Positions 1-11,368 of a stretch of 64,000 bases of DNA are shown here, one piece after another. The notes below the pieces were generated by a model that saw only the letters and a program-made list of their open reading frames with translations, was not told where the DNA came from and made no database searches. This DNA is from Anodontia alba (lineage: Eukaryota > Mollusca > Bivalvia > Lucinida > Lucinidae): contig OZ024835.1 of NCBI GenBank assembly GCA_964016985.1, positions 1,371,501-1,435,500 of the forward strand. Direction: 5' to 3'. Made by a program: the position numbers and the translations under genes. The first letter of the stretch is position 1, and each line of letters begins with the position of its first letter.

Positions 1-262
1 GGTTGTGTCGGAAGTTTTACGGCACAGCCAACTCATTGAGGTCATGCCGAGCACGGTCAGCTTACCTAACCACAAGCGGGTAACCAGTATTGTGCACATT
101 CTTTCGCCCGAAATTGACAACTTCCCTTCTTGAATCAGCGGAAAGCAGGGAATGGCCGTAGAAAATATTTCATGATCAATCTCCACAAAAAAATGTTTCC
201 CCTCCGATGGGGATCGAACCCGCAACCTCCTGATTACCGGTCGGACGCCACCGAGGTTGGCT
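1..262 (-). mobile_element. tRNA-derived SINE, family S, cut by window edge
   Basis: On the minus strand the head has a B box GGTTCGATCC (211-220) and an A-box-like stretch near 240-255. The body runs to the window start through AGCGGAAAGCAGGG and CTTACCTAACCAC. The same body is seen at 6.3, 11.6, 26.5, 38.9 and 58.7 kb. The tail lies outside the window. Confidence 0.75.
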
Positions 263-479
263 GAAATTTTGTAGGAACAAATATTTGTTTGGAGAACAGT
301 GTTTTACACAAACACATTTCTTGTTTTTATACATACTAAAAGTTTTATTTTTGTTTCTTAATTTCATTAACCCTAGAGAACCCAGGTTATCGATGTCGTC
401 GCGGGACACTAATTGTTTGATTAGGTTATCTTGTCTGTTTAATGTATAACTCATTCTTCAATTAGTACGCAGTGCAAAT
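263..479. other. No recognised feature
   Basis: AT-rich single-copy sequence between a SINE and the first H2 element. Confidence 0.5.
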
Positions 480-1203
480 AGGGACAGAAAGGGTTATACA
501 TAATTGAGCCAGAGCACGACAATAAAACTTGTCTAACCAGCAAAGATCAGCCTATGAATCCGCCCTCTCGTTTATCTCTTTGGATAGCCCCATTACGAAA
601 AAAACGCCTGTTAAAATATATTGAAATTTTTACAACCAAAAAAGGAAAAATTTCAGATAAAAATTCTGATATTCTTCATATTCCTGCTCAAAATATAGAT
701 TGTGGTACTCGTTAGAACGGCCTCGGCGAGGCGATTCTAACGAGTACCACAAAATATTTTTTTTTTTTTGGCAAAATAACAGAAATAATTAATACCCCTG
801 TAAACCCCAGTTTTACTGTATAAAAGTGGGGATTAAAATTATATAGGCATGTTTTTGTGATGCGGAGGCTGCTGAACGTACAAGCGATCAGCGAAGACTC
901 TGATCAGACTGCGCGGATGCGCAATCTGATCCGAGTCTTCGCAGGTCGCACAAAGAACGAATGAGGATTCAGCGCACGACAAAACACAATAAGTCCTGTG
1001 TAACCAGCAAAGACTCAGTTCTGCCTGTACAGACAACCAGTATGGCAAGGGTTCTCGTTTATCATATTAGATAGCCCTGGAGGCTGTAAAAGACACATGC
1101 GATCAGCGAAGACTCTGATCAGCCTGCGCTGATGCGCAGGCTGATCTGAGTTTTCGCTGGTCGCACAAGTCTTATTGTAGGTTTTGTCGTGCGCTGGCTT
1201 ATG
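480..1203. mobile_element. H2 hairpin elements, two tandem copies, first split by family A
   Basis: Each copy has ends reading GCGCACGACAAAACCTACA or its complement and a stem of CGAAGACTCTGATCAG pairing with CTGATCTGAGTTTTCG. Copy 1 (about 505-975) is interrupted by an A element at 591-862; copy 2 is about 975-1203. A third copy lies at 60.08-60.31 kb. Confidence 0.65.
591..862 (+). mobile_element. Family A MITE, copy 1
   Basis: Ends CATTACGA and TTGTGATG. The core stem is slightly decayed (GGTACTCGTTAGAACGGCC against GGCGATTCTAACGAGTACC). It is nested in an H2 element. Confidence 0.85.
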
Positions 1204-1301
1204 ATGATATTTCTTGATTTTTAACGCATTTTTTTATATAAATATATTTCTAGCCGTGTGTTGCTTTTTCACATGTTCATTTTAGTTAAGTTCACTTACT
1301 A

Positions 1302-1860
1302 CTGTCCTTTCAACATCTCTCGGAAAGACGTTTTTTGCTTGGCGTTTTATTTTGAATGAAAATATTTTGTTCTGATTGACCATATCCAATCTATAACCAT
1401 TTATCTTTTCTGTTTCGGTGTTTTGCTCTCAAATATTTACAGTAAAATTAAATTTACGCCCAAAAATTGGTCTGACCTATGCAATTTCTATAGTAAAGTG
1501 ATTTTTTGTAGTTTTTGTCCAAGAAAATATTTTTTAATTTTCTTTGCTGAATTTAAATTATTGATGTTTCACAACATTATTGTGAAAATTTCAGAAAAAT
1601 TGAACAAGCGGAACTTGTTGAAAATCTGCCTCCAAGTTACCTATCCTACATATTTCTGAAAAATTCGCTTTCATTTTTACTATAGGAAAAAGTGAAAATA
1701 TTTGATTTTTTAAAATCCAATGAATAGAATAAAACTTTTTGTGCGTAGGTAGTTACGACAAATGGTTTTGCATTAAATCATGACAAAAGTTTGCAAATTT
1801 ACTTCTTTTGTGTAAAGCGCCAAGCAAAAAACGACTTTCTGAAAGATGTCGAAAGCACAG
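1302..1860. mobile_element. Family Q element 1 (TA-flanked)
   Basis: 559 bp, flanked by TA at 1300-1301 and 1861-1862. The inverted ends read CTGTCCTTTCAACATCT and, from the right, CTGTGCTTTCGACATCT, and continue to AAAGACGTTTTTTGCTTGGCG. TA duplication suggests the Tc1/mariner superfamily. The 78-codon ORF inside matches nothing known. Confidence 0.75.
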
Positions 1861-1965
1861 TAATTGTATCACACTCCTATCACCTTGACAATCATCGGGA
1901 TCATTAAGCAGTTTGCAATCCTGCTTTCGGATAACGATGTCCCGGATTTGAATCCATACAGAGGC

Positions 1966-1968
<3 letters not shown>

Positions 1969-2026
<58 letters not shown>
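1969..2026. repeat. (CA)29 microsatellite
   Basis: Uninterrupted CA dinucleotide run. The long poly-Thr/His and Cys/Val ORFs over it are artefacts. Confidence 0.97.
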
Positions 2027-2029
<3 letters not shown>

Positions 2030-2084
2030 TTATGACTTATTCACATGGCGCTTCATTGCACGGAGCCTTTCATTATCGGATCCT

Positions 2085-2340
2085 CATCACGAAAACATGC
2101 CTATATAATGTTGACCCCCTTAAACCCCACTTTTATATAGTAAAACTGGGGTTTACAGGGGTATACATTATTTTTCTTATTTCTACTAAAAACATAGATT
2201 TTGGGTACTCGTTAGAACGAGTACCAACAATCTATGTTTTGAGCAGAAATATGAAAAATATCAGAAATTTTTGTCTGAAAATTTTACGATTTTCGGTGGT
2301 AAAACTTTCAGTATATTTGAATAGGCATGTTTTCGTAATG
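2085..2340 (-). mobile_element. Family A MITE, copy 2
   Basis: Starts CATCACGAAAACATGCC and ends TTTTCGTAATG. The core has lost its middle: GGTACTCGTTAGAACGAGTACC remains, without the CGCCTCG part. Confidence 0.85.
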
Positions 2341-3191
2341 TCATCGTTTTGATATGACTTAAATTAGGTTGGAGAGAGGTATAACGCACCAAATCAACAT
2401 CTTCATGTTCCACTGACAGAGTGAAAAGACCAAGAATTAGAAGAACATATTGAAGCATACATATTCAGCTCTCCCGACTTCGGATTACTGTGTCCTGAGT
2501 GCGAATCCCCATGGAGTTATACGCTCATATTTTGCTTTCCCTAAACAATAATCTATGCTATAGTCAAATGCGTACTGACATGGACATGTACATATTCCGT
2601 TTTAGCGGTCGGATTGATGACGTGTGCACAGACGAAATGATGGCGAAGGAAACCCTAAGTATGTGTGACAAAAAATATGAAGAAAAACTAACATTACTTC
2701 AATGCTTTGCTGAGCAATATAGGGGAATTCCCTTTTTCATAAAAGTCTCATTTCTATTATTGTATATGTGCGTGTATGTGTGTTATTATGCGGTAATTTA
2801 AAGTCCAGATCCACTCTGTGTTTAAAAAAAAAGGAGTAGAAGATGTCAAGGAAGAGACAAAATCACAAAAAGCAGCCTATATACCATTGACACCAAGAGG
2901 AAGAGGAAACCGATTGCTACAGACAGGACACATAAATATGCATCTCTTCTAAAAATGTATACTTAAGTGCATAACAGACATAATACATCATTTGGCTTTT
3001 GTCTACGATTTCCTCCACCGACTGGCATTTAATGCAACTGGATAGCACTCCAGCGGATTGGTAATGGGTTTTTTCGATATCCTTCAGTTATCCTCGCCTT
3101 GATTCAAATCATCATGCTTATCCTGCTATTTGGACACTTTATTCCTTACGACTACTAAAGTACTACTAGCATTTTAGCAATCAAATATATA
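2341..3191. other. Single-copy sequence, no recognised feature
   Basis: A 100-codon ORF at 2499-2801 has no recognisable domain and no splice context, so I treat it as chance. No repeat family was recognised here. Confidence 0.5.
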
Positions 3192-3533
3192 CAGTGAACC
3201 CTCGTTACAACAACAGCATTTTCTCCCAGAGACGTTGCCATGAAAATGAATGTGCTGTTGTACAGAATACTTAATGAGCAGATTAATATGTAAGAAAGGT
3301 CTTGTTTTGTTCTTATTTCCTCATAGAACATATGTTTTGGATATTTGTTAGAATCGCCTGAGGCGATTCTAACAAATATTCAAAACATATGTTTCTTTAA
3401 AGTATTAAATACACTATTCTTGCATAATTTGTGACTATTTGTTTCCTCTTAAGCGAAGGTTTCGTGACAGTCAAATTGTCATTATAACGAATTTTGTCGT
3501 TGTATAGCGTATCGGTAAAAAGAGTGTTGTCTG
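3192..3533 (+). mobile_element. Family G MITE, copy 1 (TA-flanked, pogo-like ends)
   Basis: TA at 3190-3191 and 3534-3535. It starts CAGTGAACCCTCGTTACAAC. The core hairpin joins ATATTTGTTAGAATCGCC to its complement. The CAGT start with TA duplication resembles pogo/Tigger elements. Confidence 0.8.
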
Positions 3534-3668
3534 TATATAGTTTGCCTTTGGAAACAAAGAACGCATAAAAGAAAGCATTCGGAGTTTTGTGGATGGTCGT
3601 TGCAGGGCTTTTTTTATATGTGTTACACTGTTCGCTATCTTATTGTTGTGTTTAGTGGATTCTGTCTA

Positions 3669-4225
3669 CTGTCTTATCGACATCAATCAGAAAGAAGGTT
3701 TTTGCTTGGCGTTTTATTTTAAATGAAAATATTTTGTTCTGATTGACCATATCTTATCAGAAACCATTTGTCTTTTTCTGTTTCCGTGTTTTGTTCTCAA
3801 ATGATTACACTAAAATTAAATTTACGGCCTAATATTGGTCTGACCTATGTAATGTCTATAGTAAAGTGATTTTTTTTAAATCTTTGTCGAAGAAAATATT
3901 TTTTACTTTTCTTTGCTGAATTTGAATTACTGATGTTTCACAACAATACTGTGAAAGTTTGAGAAAATAAAAAAAAGCGAAGTTGTTGAAAACATACTTC
4001 CAAGTTACCTACCCTACACATTTCTGCATAATTGCATTCACTTTTACTATGGAAAAAAGTACAAATATTTGATATTTTTAAAAACCAATGACTAGATTTG
4101 TGTGTGTGCACAGATAGTTACGACCAATGGTTTTGCATTAAATCATGACACACGTTTGCAAATTTACTTCTTCTGTATAAAGCGCCAAGCAAAAAACGAC
4201 TTTCTGAAAGATGTCGAATGCACAA
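3669..4225. mobile_element. Family Q element 2
   Basis: Same orientation as Q1 and nearly the same length (557 bp). TA at 3667-3668 and again at 4226-4227. The right tip is mutated to CACAA. Confidence 0.72.
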
Positions 4226-4296
4226 TAGAATTGTGATCACCTTGATGTAGAATTAGGATCTGATTGCTTTGCTTTCCTTTGGTCTGTGTCTTGTCA

Positions 4297-4572
4297 CATC
4301 ACGAAAACATACCTATATAATTTTGACCCCTTAACCCCCACTTTTATATAGTAAAACTGTGTTTACAGGGGTATACATTATTTTCCTTATTTCTACTCAA
4401 AAACATAGATTGTGGGTACTCGTTAGAACCGCCTCAGCGAGGCGGTTCTAACGAGTACCCACAATCTATGTTTTGAAATGACTTATGAAAATTATCAGAA
4501 TTTTTATCTGAAAACTTTCAGTTTTTGGTGGTGAAATTTTCAATATATTTGAATAGGCGTGTTTTCGTAATG
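4297..4572 (-). mobile_element. Family A MITE, copy 3
   Basis: Complete, with perfect core arms and loop centre CCTCAGCGAGG. Confidence 0.88.
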
Positions 4573-4792
4573 GTACTGTCTGATATGATTTGTTTGCTCT
4601 TCCGCTTGGTGCCATCGGTATTCGATGTTCTGTGGTTGTAATTCTTTCTGGACCTCTTCTTTACTAGTTTAATGAGATTCTTAATATGACAGGAATGTAT
4701 TTTATATGACAGAAATGTAGTTTGCAGGGCTGTATACGTTTCTCTTGCACCGGTTTAAGCGGAATTCATTTTTCCCGGAAACCAGAATGGTA

Positions 4793-5134
4793 CAGTGAAC
4801 CCTCATTACAACGACACGATTAAGTTCCAAAGACGTTGCTATTAAAATGAATGTGCTGTTGTACAGAATACTTAATGAGCAGATTGATATGTAAGAAAGG
4901 TCTTGTTTTGCTCTTATTTCCTCATAAAACATATGTTTTAGATATTTGTTAGAATCGCCTGAGGCGATTCTAACAAATATCCAAAACATATGTTTCTTTA
5001 AAGTATTAAATACAATATTCTTGCATAAGTTGTGACTATCTGTTACCTCTTAAGCGAAAGTTTCGTGACAGTCAGATTGTCATTATAAAGAATTTTGTCG
5101 TTGTATCGAGTGTCGGTAAAAAGAATGTTGTGTG
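4793..5134 (+). mobile_element. Family G MITE, copy 2
   Basis: TA at 4791-4792 and 5135-5136. Same length as G1 (342 bp) and very similar, including the TGAGG loop centre. Confidence 0.8.
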
Positions 5135-5610
5135 TAAATAAAAATAAAATCTGCACTACGAAATGCCCATTTTACTAACCTGTTAATGTGACTAAATACT
5201 GCTGAATGTGTGGCCAACCGCGTTCTGCGGCGTCTGATCTAGGTCTATACTGTTTTCTGAGGTCTCTCTGTCCGAATACTTAGTTTAAGCACTGTAACCT
5301 ATATTAAATCTGCCATGAATTGGTCCATCTCGTTACCCTTTTACCTTTATTACGACCTTGGTCTTTTCTGGTGTACAATTGATTAGTTCAAAGTAACTCC
5401 AGACCAGAACCATAATAAAATGGATCTGAAATAAAACTTTATTCCTGATGGCATGGCCATTTCATTGCGTTTTATGGCCTGTGGCTGTCGGATTTATTGA
5501 CAGAACTTCTCCGTCGCCAATAAAGACTAGAAAGCGATAGCACTGTCTTACTTTATGTTTTTATCGCACTAGCTTTCTAGTCTACGGCGTTTTGTTTTGT
5601 TTTTGTCTAG
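5135..5610. other. Mostly single-copy; I-type hairpin fragment
   Basis: CGTTCTGCGGCGTCTGATCTAGGTCT-type half hairpin sits at about 5219-5255. A 12-bp inverted pair AGACTAGAAAGC/GCTTTCTAGTCT lies at 5526-5582. No gene seen. Confidence 0.5.
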
Positions 5611-5890
5611 CATTACGAAAACACGCCTATTCAAATATATTGAAAATTTTACAACCCAAAAAAGGGAAATTTTCAGTTAAAAAACGCTTATATTTTTCTT
5701 ATTTCTGCCCAAAACATAGATTGTGGGTACTCGTTAGAACCGCCTCGACGAGGCGGTTCTAACGAGTACCCACAATCTATGTTTTGAGCAGAAATAAGAA
5801 AAATAATGTATACCCCTGTAAACCCCGGTTTTATTATATAAAAGTGGGGTTTATGGTGGTCAAAATTATATAGGTATGTTTTTCGTGATG
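5611..5890 (+). mobile_element. Family A MITE, copy 4 (reference copy)
   Basis: The best complete copy, 280 bp. The left end CATTACGAAAACACGCCTAT and the right end, read inward as CATCACGAAAA, form the terminal repeats. The core is a perfect hairpin with 37-bp arms (5711-5747 and 5749-5785) around one base. The two flanks of the core differ: one carries a CTGAAAATTTTCAG-like stretch, the other CCCCTGTAAACCCC and AGTGGGGTTTA. There is no ORF, so it is non-autonomous. I could not find a clear target duplication in any copy, so the superfamily is unknown. Confidence 0.9.
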
Positions 5891-6317
5891 TATGCTTATA
5901 TGGCGATCCTGTTTACAGGTCATTTGTTGTTTTCTTTTGTTTTTTGTCCTGCCACTATTTCGTACTTTATGATTTTGTCACGATGACCTTTTTTGTCTCG
6001 TATGTTTATATGGTGATTCGGTTTATAGTTTTTCTCCTTATTTTGCTTGTTTTCTTTTTATGGTTGACCGCTCTAAGGCGCACTGCTAAGAAACAGACAT
6101 TGTCTGATATTGCTTCTTTATGTACATTATGTTGTTGTTTTGGCTGCGAAGTTATTTTTGTTCTGTCCTGTTTTGTTCTTTTTTGTCATATCTAGCGTTG
6201 TGATCGTCTCACTGTGAGAAAGGGAGCTCATCGCATTTATTCATTTAAATTTTGCAAAAGAAAAAAAATCAAATAGATTTATTACCTAACTCTGTTCGCT
6301 TTTAGAAGGTTTCGAGT
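5891..6317. other. Single-copy T-rich stretch
   Basis: An 83-codon ORF at 5944-6195 is hydrophobic only because the sequence is T-rich, and it lacks any recognisable motif. Confidence 0.5.
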
Positions 6318-6612
6318 TTTGAGTTGGTGTTTTACGGCCAGCCAACACTGTTACGGCCATGTCGTGCCGGTCAATTTACCTACTAAGACTTTTCCTTGGC
6401 AGGCTTTTTCCTCTAAGCGGTTAACCAGGATTTATGCACATACTTTCCCCTGTAATTGACAACTGTCCTTCTTGAATCGGTGGAAGGGGAGAATGATCGT
6501 AGAAATGCTTTAATAAACTATCTCCACGAAAGTTGTGTGGCCGAGTAAAGACTTGGTATTGCGACCCCTGAATCTGCGGTCAGTGGCGATACTGACTGTG
6601 CTATGAGCCCGG
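6318..6612 (-). mobile_element. SINE family S, copy 2
   Basis: Matches the 1-262 copy from TTTTACGGCC through CTCTAAGCGGTTAACCAG to the tRNA-like head, where GGCGATACTGACTGTG and the B-box region are diverged. It abuts a truncated A element. Confidence 0.7.
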
Positions 6613-6615
6613 CTT

Positions 6616-6875
6616 TTAAAAGGACACGCCTATTCAAGTATATTGACAATTTCACCATCAAAAAACTGAAAAACTGATATTTTTCATATTTCAGCTCAAA
6701 AGATAGATTGTGGGTACTCGTTAGAACCGCCTCGCCGAGGCGGTTCTAACGAGTACCAACAATCTATGTTTTTGAGCAGAAATAAGAAAAAATATTGTTT
6801 ATCCCTGTAAACCCCAGTTTTTCTATATATAAGTCGGGTTTAAGGGGTTAAAATTATATAAGTATGTTTTCATGA
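6616..6875 (+). mobile_element. Family A MITE, copy 5, left tip lost
   Basis: Begins at AAGGACACGCCTATTC, lacking CATTACG. The core is intact with GCCTCGCCGAGGC at the centre, and the right end is CATGACG. Confidence 0.8.
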
Positions 6876-7384
6876 CGAACACGCTGTTCTTCTACTGTGT
6901 CGGATAATTTTGTTTACTTTATTTCCCTGCCACAGTCAAATTAGGTTATTCAAACCCTATAGATTTCGTTAAATGTCATTGTCCGACTGTTTACGACATA
7001 TATAAGGATGAATTTAGATTTCTGTATTTCTAGTAGACCGACAGAAATACTTGTGGATATTGAATTGCTGATTGTCGTTTCGGAATCTGTCGTCCAGTGC
7101 CGAATGTAATTTGTCTTGTAATCTGCAATTTGAATACATTTTATGAACGATTTTTGTTCAGTAAGTCGGTGGTCTTTATTCAAGTATAATTGTTCGCTTA
7201 CATTATTTACGATCACATAGAAACAAATAATGGTGAAATGATTTCAAAAGAAAACGCAAATTAATATACAACAGAAATAGTCGTTTTGCCAAAGGTATAT
7301 CAGATTATGTTTCCATCTAGGTAGTTTATCCATCTCCAGCTGAAGAGCCGGATCGGCAAGGGAGATAAAAAAGAACAATATCTT
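6876..7384. other. Single-copy sequence
   Basis: An 88-codon minus-strand ORF (6950-7216) has no recognisable features. Nothing else seen. Confidence 0.5.
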
Positions 7385-7560
7385 CTATAGCGTAATGGTT
7401 AGCTCGTCCACTTTGTAAGCAGAAGGTCGTCAGTTCGATCCCCTTAGCAGGAATACATTTTTCTCAAACTTTTTTCCATTTCGTTTTATTTATTTATTTA
7501 TTTATTTATTTGTTTATTTATTTATTTATTTATTCATTTCAAGATTTATATCCATACTAG
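7385..7560 (+). mobile_element. tRNA-derived SINE with (TTTA)n tail
   Basis: A box TAGCGTAATGG at 7388 and B box AGTTCGATCC at 7432 have tRNA-like spacing. No acceptor stem closes around them. About 45 bases on, a (TTTA)n tail runs to about 7540. It could be a decayed tRNA pseudogene. Confidence 0.6.
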
Positions 7561-7654
7561 CCATCATAGTTGATGTTTTTATTCCATTCCAACGCTTATA
7601 GCTAGCAATGCTGCAGAAAATGTAAAAAAAAAAGACTAACCGAAACGTTAGAAT

Positions 7655-8215
7655 ACATACTTTCGGATATGTTCGCTCAGAGAAGATTCAGATCAGCCTG
7701 CGCATCCGCGCAGTCTGATCAGAATCTTCCCTAAGCGTATGCGGATAGCCAGGATGCAAAGTTTCTTCCTGCGGACCTCAAAGACTCCGATCAGGCTAAT
7801 TTGAGTGTCTGCGTTGGGCGCACATGCGAGAAGGCACGTTTTATTCACGTTGCGGTCCTAAACCGATTTCTTCGAAAATCACTTGGAGTATACTTTTTGC
7901 ATTTTTCGCGACATTGTTAATGCAATAATTGGCGTTGTTGTTGATTCAAATTTAAAATGCAGGCCCAGTTGAGTCGCAACGTGAGAACACGTACCTTCTG
8001 ACATGTGCGCCCAACGAAGACTCAAATCATGCTGCGCATCCACGCAGTCTGATCAGAGACTTCGTTGTCAGCATGAAGAAACTTTGCATACTCGCATATT
8101 CAAAATGCGCCCAGTGAAAATTCAGATCAGACTGCGCGAATGCGCAGTCTGGTCTGAATCTTCCCCGGGCGCACTTACATGTATTCAAAGGTACGATTTC
8201 TGACACAGTGGCTTA
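7655..8215. mobile_element. H3 hairpin elements, inverted pair
   Basis: Two H3 copies (7655-7862 and about 7950-8215) face each other across about 90 bases. Each has two stems: GATCAGCCTGCGC/GCGCAGTCTGATC and CGAAGACTCAAAT paired with ATTTGAGTCTTCG-type arms. Ends carry CGTACCTTCTGACATGTGCG or its complement. Confidence 0.65.
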
Positions 8216-8404
8216 TTTGTTTTCATCTTTTGATAAAATGTCATTATTGACAAAACAGAAGACAGAAAGCAGCCAGTTATCTTTGAACTAATTTACTTTG
8301 AAAATAAGAAAAGAAGTCGGTCTCCCACAAAACAACTTTTTTTTTTCTTTAGGGCATGTCAAAATGGGCATTGATACATGTACGCCTCTTTTTAGCGGGC
8401 AGCC

Positions 8405-8815
8405 TAAAGGCTCCATATTCCTCAAAAATAGACATTTTTATCCAAGAAACGTTTAATAATTCGATATTTGGTATTAATACGATCATAAAATGCGGCATAT
8501 GACAGCCTGTAAAATTTCAGTTAGTCTCTCGTTTTTGAACTAGATCAAAATGAAATGATTTTGTATCGTATCTCTGAATTAACGTTGGCGATCAAAAATG
8601 AAATGATTTTTTTATCGTATCTCTGAATTACTGTTGCAACATTAGTTCAGAGATACGGTAAAAACAAAATCGTTTCATGTTTGATCCAGTATAAAAAAGA
8701 GGCTAACTGAAATTTTACAGGCTGTCAGGTGCCTTATTTTATGATCATATTCATACCATATATCAATACCTTTTTTTGGATAATAAAATGTCTGTTTTGA
8801 GGAATATGGAGCCTT
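8405..8815. mobile_element. Long foldback element R, arms about 200 bp
   Basis: The left end AAGGCTCCATATTCCTCAAA is repeated inverted at the right end. The match continues through ACATTTT, GATCATAAAAT and CTGTAAAATTTCAGTTAG on both sides. The middle has a direct repeat of ATGAAATGATTTT plus TATCGTATCTCTGAATTA. No ORF. Confidence 0.75.
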
Positions 8816-9519
8816 GAATAAATAAAACGGTTTCATAAATTATGTCTTAGGTTTTAATAACAACCATAAAATGAAATACTTGCATTATTCTGAATTCTGG
8901 CAATCACAGTAACAAGAAAAACGCCTAACGGCATTATGAACGGGTTTTTCAAAAAGGTTAATCAAAAGGTAAGCCTCGGACGACACCGTAAGCGCGCGCC
9001 TGCCCGCCCGCCTAACGCCCGCCCGCGCACCCGCCCGTACATTGCTATTTTAAAGAACGGATTTTTGAAAAACCGTCCAAAAAGGGGAAATCAAGGATTA
9101 GAGGTCGGATACTGTTGGGAATTGCACGTGATGATGTGTCCAAATCAACCTGTACATCCGTGCTGTCTGATCAGGGTCGTCGATATATTCTACAGTATTC
9201 ATTGATTCGACAAGCGGCCAAATATATCCTGATCAGGTTGTACGAATGCGTAATCTGATCTGAGCTTTCGTTGCTCAGATATAAGGTCCATTTTCTCTTG
9301 TTACACGTTACATTTTCCCCACTGATCCTACTTCATTAACTTGCATTTTACTGATTCTTGCCAATTACATTTTTTATAAATCCATTTCTTATAGTTCTTT
9401 CATAAAACCTATAAATATTTATAGAAGTGGCGTACTATCGGTCTGTACTCTAAACGGATTTGTATAAATTTCAATTCTGATATTAAATATTGTACTTTTG
9501 GTCTAAACAGTAAGCCAAT
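8816..9519. other. Mixed sequence with GC-rich CCCG repeat and H fragment
   Basis: 8995-9042 is a run of CCCGCC-like units. 9120-9285 is a weak H-type hairpin (GTGCTGTCTGATCAGG with CTGATCAGGTTGTACG). The remainder is single-copy. Confidence 0.5.
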
Positions 9520-9875
9520 AAGTATTAGCTTTCACAAAAAGCCTGGGCTACGCTTAGCGTAGGCCAAGCTTTTTGTGAAAGCTAATACTTGGATATCATA
9601 ACGTTGAGCAGTCCATAGAAAATAGCATTGGACCAGTCCATGGCATTTAATAAAGTGCTTCCGGAACAATGGAAAACTGTAAGATTGTCTACGCCCATGA
9701 CGAAAGTGCAGACCAAGTTTTTTGTAAATGTTAATACTTGGTTATAATAACGTTAAGCAGTCCAAGATAAATAGCATTGGACCAGTCCATGAACTTTCAT
9801 AAAATGCTTCCGGATTAATTGCAAATATTATGATTGTCTACGCCCGTGGACGTAGTCAATAAACTTCCGGTGCCT
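9520..9875 (+). mobile_element. Family O element, tandem pair
   Basis: Two diverged units of about 185 bp. The first begins with a hairpin, TAAGTATTAGCTTTCACAAA with its complement across CTACGCTTAGCGTAGG. Both units share AGTCCAT, ATAGCATTGGACCAGTCCAT and AATGCTTCCGG. A second locus is at 33.0 kb. Confidence 0.6.
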
Positions 9876-10490
9876 GGATGTCACTTCATCCTTGCAAGGA
9901 ATGATTATCTATCCGGATATCTATAGACGAGAATCGAAGATTTTGGCTTTAAAGCTCATCTATACAGACCATTAACATGGCGATCACTTTACTTGCTTAG
10001 AAAAAAAGTCAGCTGTGACGTAGTAGAATCGATTTGGTAAGACACTGCCCAATTTGACTCTGTGAGTCCCGCTCACAGTTTTTGTAGAGAAGAATTTCCC
10101 CGTGTTGAGCCTCCTGCGTGCCTCTGTCTTGTTTTGCCATTTCTTGAACAAGTTGTTTCGTCAGAGTGACGTATCGCAACAGCTGTTATAATGTTTAATA
10201 AGGGTTCGTTGGGGGAAAATATCCATATTTCCAATACAAACAATGAAACATTAAGCCAGTTTGCGCATGCGCGCAGTCTGGGCTAGGTTTTCACTGTTCC
10301 TAAATGTGAAACACGGTCTACCAGATAACGACTGTATAATTGCAAGCAGCAAAATCCTGGTTGGTCAGTGAACTAACTTATTACGTGTGAAATAATTTGC
10401 TAATCACGTGCGCGTTATGGTTGGTTTTCTCTCGGCGTGTCCCGTCCAATTTGACAGAATTTTCCAGACGGTTAATGAGAATGTCATGCA
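9876..10490. other. Mostly single-copy sequence
   Basis: 10243-10305 is an H-type fragment around GCGCATGCGCGCAGTCTG. No coding signal recognised. Confidence 0.5.
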
Positions 10491-10700
10491 TCTGCAATGA
10501 CAGAAACGGATATGTTTTACCCATTTACGCCTAGTGGACTCTTCTATATCAGTTACTTCGACAGGCCCATTTCCAGTTGGAGGCGTGTTTGTGTAGTTTT
10601 TACTGTTACCATATTTCCATTTCCCAGTTGGAGGCTTGTTTGTGTAGTTTTTACTGTTACCATATTTTATAGAAATCCCTGTATTTAATGCAAATATCGT
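10491..10700 (+). mobile_element. Family D element, copy 1, with internal duplication
   Basis: Begins near TTTACCCATTTACGCCTAG. A block of about 50 bp (from TTTCCAGTTGGAGGC through CTGTTACCATAT) occurs twice in a row. 10537-10628 is almost identical to a patch inside A copy 7 at 18.0 kb. Confidence 0.6.
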
Positions 10701-10833
10701 AGTTCCTGACCAAACGCCGTTGTCTCTCTATTTAAAACAAATAGTGTAGACCCTGTAGGTCGCGTTCACTGTATTTATTACAAACAACATTCTGCGGCGT
10801 CTGATCAAGGTCTACACCGTTTGCAAAAGTCAT

Positions 10834-10941
10834 CCCAGCGGGCACATGACGTAAATATAACGTCGCCTCAACGTCGATGCAACGTCATGACGTTGCATCG
10901 ACATTGAGGCGACGTTTTATTTACGTCATGTGCCTGCCGGG
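10834..10941. repeat. Family N palindrome 1
   Basis: Near-perfect 108-bp palindrome with ends CCCAGCGGGCAC / GTGCCTGCCGGG and centre CAACGTCATGACGTTG. It is built of repeated ACGTCG-type units. Confidence 0.85.
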
Positions 10942-11039
10942 ATATATGGGAAGCTTGGCATTTAAATGTGAGAATCAACGTCCTGTTCATTGATTGGAAT
11001 CCTTGTCGTTTTGTCTCTGGATTTCTCATGAGAAAGATA

Positions 11040-11368
11040 CAGTTGACTCTCGTTATCTCGACCTCTCTTATCTCGAATAACCGCTTATCTCGAAGTGAAA
11101 ATCTTGTCTCTGCTTAAACATGAAAATCTAACAACAGGTAAAAAATATTGTGGAAAAGAGGAGAAATTCCTTAGGAGCAATCTCTCCTCTTTTCCACAAT
11201 ATTTTCAATATACCTCTAACTTCAAGAGTCCAGTTACATATATATTTGTTAAATGTGGTTGTTCGAATTATTTTTTTCCTCAATTCTGCAAATCTGATAT
11301 ATCGAGGTACGGATATTTCGAAGTGTTTCAGAGAGTCACTTGAAATTTGAGATAACGGAAGTCGATTG
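11040..11368 (+). mobile_element. Family C MITE, copy 1
   Basis: TA at 11038-11039 and 11369-11370. Ends CAGTTGACTCTCGTTATCTC, and CAATCGACTTCCGTTATCTC read from the right. The inner hairpin pairs TTGTGGAAAAGAGGAGAAAT with its complement. Confidence 0.82.

Noticed and set aside
1753..2352. ORFs over CA repeats (also at 42.0 and 49.5 kb)
   Set aside because: Translation of dinucleotide repeats.
2499..2801. 100-codon ORF
   Set aside because: No domain, no codon bias that I could see, no splice context.
7385..7455. tRNA gene
   Set aside because: Good A and B boxes but no acceptor stem and a (TTTA)n tail follows.
8936..9205. Arg/Pro-rich ORF
   Set aside because: Caused by the CCCGCC repeat.
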